Of a stretch of 23,648 nucleotides of DNA, positions 22,162 through 23,648 are shown in pieces. This stretch comes from an uncultured Treponema sp. (GTDB lineage Bacteria; Spirochaetota; Spirochaetia; Treponematales; Treponemataceae): contig CALAEZ010000351.1 in NCBI GenBank assembly GCA_937891125.1, forward strand, positions 1-23,648, given 5' to 3'. Each line of letters opens with the position of its first letter. The first letter of the stretch is position 1. The translations under genes and the position numbers were made by a program. The notes under the pieces were generated by a model. That model searched no databases. It was not told where the DNA came from and saw only the letters and a list, made by a program, of their open reading frames with translations.

Positions 22162-22907
22162 GGCTCAGCTCCTTCTGTTTGTGTGGGTGGGGGAAGCTCT
22201 ATGATGCAGTGGCTGTAAGCGTTGATTACGGTTGTATCTCCACTTACGGTTATCCGTTGTTCTGCTAAATCGTATAGGTGAATATGCCCATGTACCAAGT
22301 ATGCAGGCGAAAAATGCTTTATAAACCAGTTAAAGCACTCAAAGCCCTTGTGGCACGGGTCTTCTCGGTCATGAATATGGCGCGGAGAAGCATGGGTAAG
22401 GAAAATATCGAGGTAGACGCCGTACTTTAGCTTGTTTATCAGCAGCTGGGGAACGAGCGAAAGCAGATGCCGAAACATTTGCCGCTCGGTGTACTGGCTT
22501 AATCCATTGTTGTAGCGCAGGCTTCCTGATACGCCTGCGAGTAAAAGCGGACGGGTGCCACCTTTTTTGCAGGGTAGGCGAAGCTGCTTGTTTTTGAGCA
22601 CTTTGCAGCCAGCGTATGTCGCGCCATGGCTTGCTTCCATTTCTGAAAGAACGGTGTTTGGTGCCGATAGCGTTGGGTGTGCTCCCCGCGTTGTCATAGG
22701 CTGGCGATGGTAAAAATGAAATTCAGTTAAATTGTGGTTCCCGAAAATAAAATACGTTGGCTTATTAAGCGTGGAAACGATAAAATCGATGTAATCTGAC
22801 GGTAAATCCCCTGCGCACAAGACAGCATCAATATCCTTAAAGCGGGATTTTGCGTTTGTCGAATATACAAGAGGATCTATCTGGTCAGAAACACACAAGA
22901 ATTTCAT
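22158..22907 (-). CDS. Calcineurin-like metallophosphoesterase with altered first motif
   Basis: A 249-aa protein with the metallophosphoesterase series: VSDQID near the N-terminus (usually DxH), AGDLPSDYID, FGNHNLTEFH, LTHASPRHIHD and VHGHIHLYD. The metal-site aspartate, asparagine/histidine and GHxH motifs are present. The histidine of the first motif is isoleucine (Asp8-Gln-Ile), so one metal may be bound differently. The substrate is unknown. It begins 12 bases after the TPR gene stop with no clear Shine-Dalgarno and overlaps the ParB-like gene by 4 bases. Confidence 0.85.
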   Translation of the reverse strand: MKFLCVSDQIDPLVYSTNAKSRFKDIDAVLCAGDLPSDYIDFIVSTLNKPTYFIFGNHNLTEFHFYHRQPMTTRGAHPTLSAPNTVLSEMEASHGATYAGCKVLKNKQLRLPCKKGGTRPLLLAGVSGSLRYNNGLSQYTERQMFRHLLSLVPQLLINKLKYGVYLDIFLTHASPRHIHDREDPCHKGFECFNWFIKHFSPAYLVHGHIHLYDLAEQRITVSGDTTVINAYSHCIIELPPPTQTEGAEP

Positions 22908-22921
22908 GCGACTTTTTTGGG

Positions 22922-23648
22922 CTACGCGCCTGCTTTGGTGAGAATCGCTTCAAGCTTCTCTTTTCCGATAAGCTCGATGGGGCGGTTTTCTGCATAGCCC
23001 GTTGCAGCGCTCGTGAAGCCTGCGCTTGAAAGAACGTATGCCTTTACGCAATTCTGTGATTTTGCCTGATCCAAAATCTTTCTGATTTCTGCATCATCAA
23101 TTGCTTCTGTTTCGCGGTAGAAGTTAAGCAAAAAAAGCTGCTTACGCATGTTGCGCCAGTCATCGCTTTTGCCTTCCGTCGCCACGAGCTGCACGCCCCA
23201 TTTTTTGTTTTCGCTTTTCTGTACGGAAAGATTAAGCGCCGCTGTCGCCACTTTTTTGCATATTTCCACAAGCTCATCCTGCGAGCAAGTAAGGAAATCC
23301 TTCATGTTGTCGTTAGCGGCAAGCTCCTTGTATTCAGAAAGCTTTTGTGCAACGTCACGGAACGAGCGGCTCACCTGTGAAATAAGCTGCCACTGCTCAA
23401 TGGCTTTATCCAAATTGTGCTGCTTTTCGTAGCAGTTTGCAAGAAAGTAGCGTGCATACAGCGTTTCCTGATCCTTGTCACTTTTGGAAGCCTTGATTGC
23501 TCGGTCAAACTCGCTCATGGCATTATCCATTTTGTTTGCCATCATAAAGCATGAGCCGCGCTCTAAAAGCGCACGTTGCTTGTATTCAGGGTCGCGAAGT
23601 GCTTTTTCAAATGCTTTTACGGCGCCCGATAAGTCTTTTCCCTCTTTA
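22922..23648 (-). CDS. TPR protein with Mrr-like C-terminal domain, partial (N-terminus outside window)
   Basis: The frame is open to the right edge, so the true start lies beyond the window; an internal ATG at 23545 falls inside a repeat and is not the start. The visible 241 residues begin with TPR helices (LSGAVKAFEKALRDP, KMDNAMSEFDRAIK, YFLANCYEKQHNLDKAIEQW). A C-terminal domain of about 110 residues resembles the restriction-endonuclease-like Mrr fold, ending in KAYVLSSAGFTSAATGYAE and PIELIGKEKLEAIL, as Mrr proteins end in TTSxFT ... IxLIDGxxL. The D ... QxK catalytic residues are not seen (GVQLVATEG, FLLNF), so it is probably not a nuclease. TPRs suggest protein binding. It heads, or sits within, the operon with the metallophosphoesterase. 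Confidence 0.75.
   Translation of the reverse strand, partial: KEGKDLSGAVKAFEKALRDPEYKQRALLERGSCFMMANKMDNAMSEFDRAIKASKSDKDQETLYARYFLANCYEKQHNLDKAIEQWQLISQVSRSFRDVAQKLSEYKELAANDNMKDFLTCSQDELVEICKKVATAALNLSVQKSENKKWGVQLVATEGKSDDWRNMRKQLFLLNFYRETEAIDDAEIRKILDQAKSQNCVKAYVLSSAGFTSAATGYAENRPIELIGKEKLEAILTKAGA

Noticed and set aside
1..23648. CRISPR arrays, tRNA/rRNA genes, insertion sequences, long repeats
   Set aside because: None seen on either strand by eye; no transposase, integrase or regularly spaced repeat appears.

Overview
The window reads as chromosomal DNA from a spirochaete, most likely a Treponema. This rests on gene content and protein style: an Rnf-like operon, an RsbU/RsbV/RsbW module, an oversized signal peptidase I, and TPR and metallophosphoesterase proteins. 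Nothing in the DNA fixes the species. I see no tRNA, rRNA, CRISPR array, insertion sequence or phage gene. Both window edges cut genes.

Layout. (1) 842-1, minus: N-terminal part of an RluC/RluD-family pseudouridine synthase. (2) 951-9492, plus: one tightly packed nine-gene unit made of a PAP2-related membrane protein, an unrecognised 472-aa membrane protein, six Rnf-like subunits in the order C-D-G-E-A-B, and a GH57-like protein. (3) 9489-12020, minus: a membrane GGDEF-EAL protein with a periplasmic sensor, convergent with (2), the stop codons sharing bases. (4) 12157-15828, plus: signal peptidase I with a large insertion, then an ABC exporter. (5) 15880-18453, minus: class A penicillin-binding protein. 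(6) 18454-18793: no protein gene; an orphan plus-strand terminator that may end a small RNA, and the terminator of the next operon. (7) 18794-21169, minus: partner-switching module of a PP2C phosphatase, a collapsed STAS antagonist and an RsbW-like kinase. (8) 21229-23648, minus: ParB-like protein, metallophosphoesterase, and a TPR protein with an Mrr-like tail.

The main result is in region 2. Operon order, overlaps, ribosome-binding sites and membrane topology of an Rnf redox pump are kept and all frames are open, yet defining cofactor sites of every subunit are absent: the RnfC FMN/NADH loop, the covalent-FMN threonine motifs of RnfD and RnfG, the intramembrane iron-sulfur cysteines of RnfE and RnfA, and the N-terminal cluster of RnfB. 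The two ferredoxin motifs of RnfC and one of RnfB survive. The co-transcribed GH57-like protein has also lost its catalytic residues. This looks like a whole redox complex kept by selection for another job, or with a very different electron path.

Two other points stand out. The STAS (RsbV) gene between rsbU and rsbW has an internal out-of-frame deletion that leaves only its two ends. Three envelope genes (PAP2-like, lepB, PBP) have a good promoter whose predicted start lies 0-5 bases before the ATG and no Shine-Dalgarno, suggesting leaderless translation.

All family assignments come from reading motifs by eye; no alignment or database search was run.
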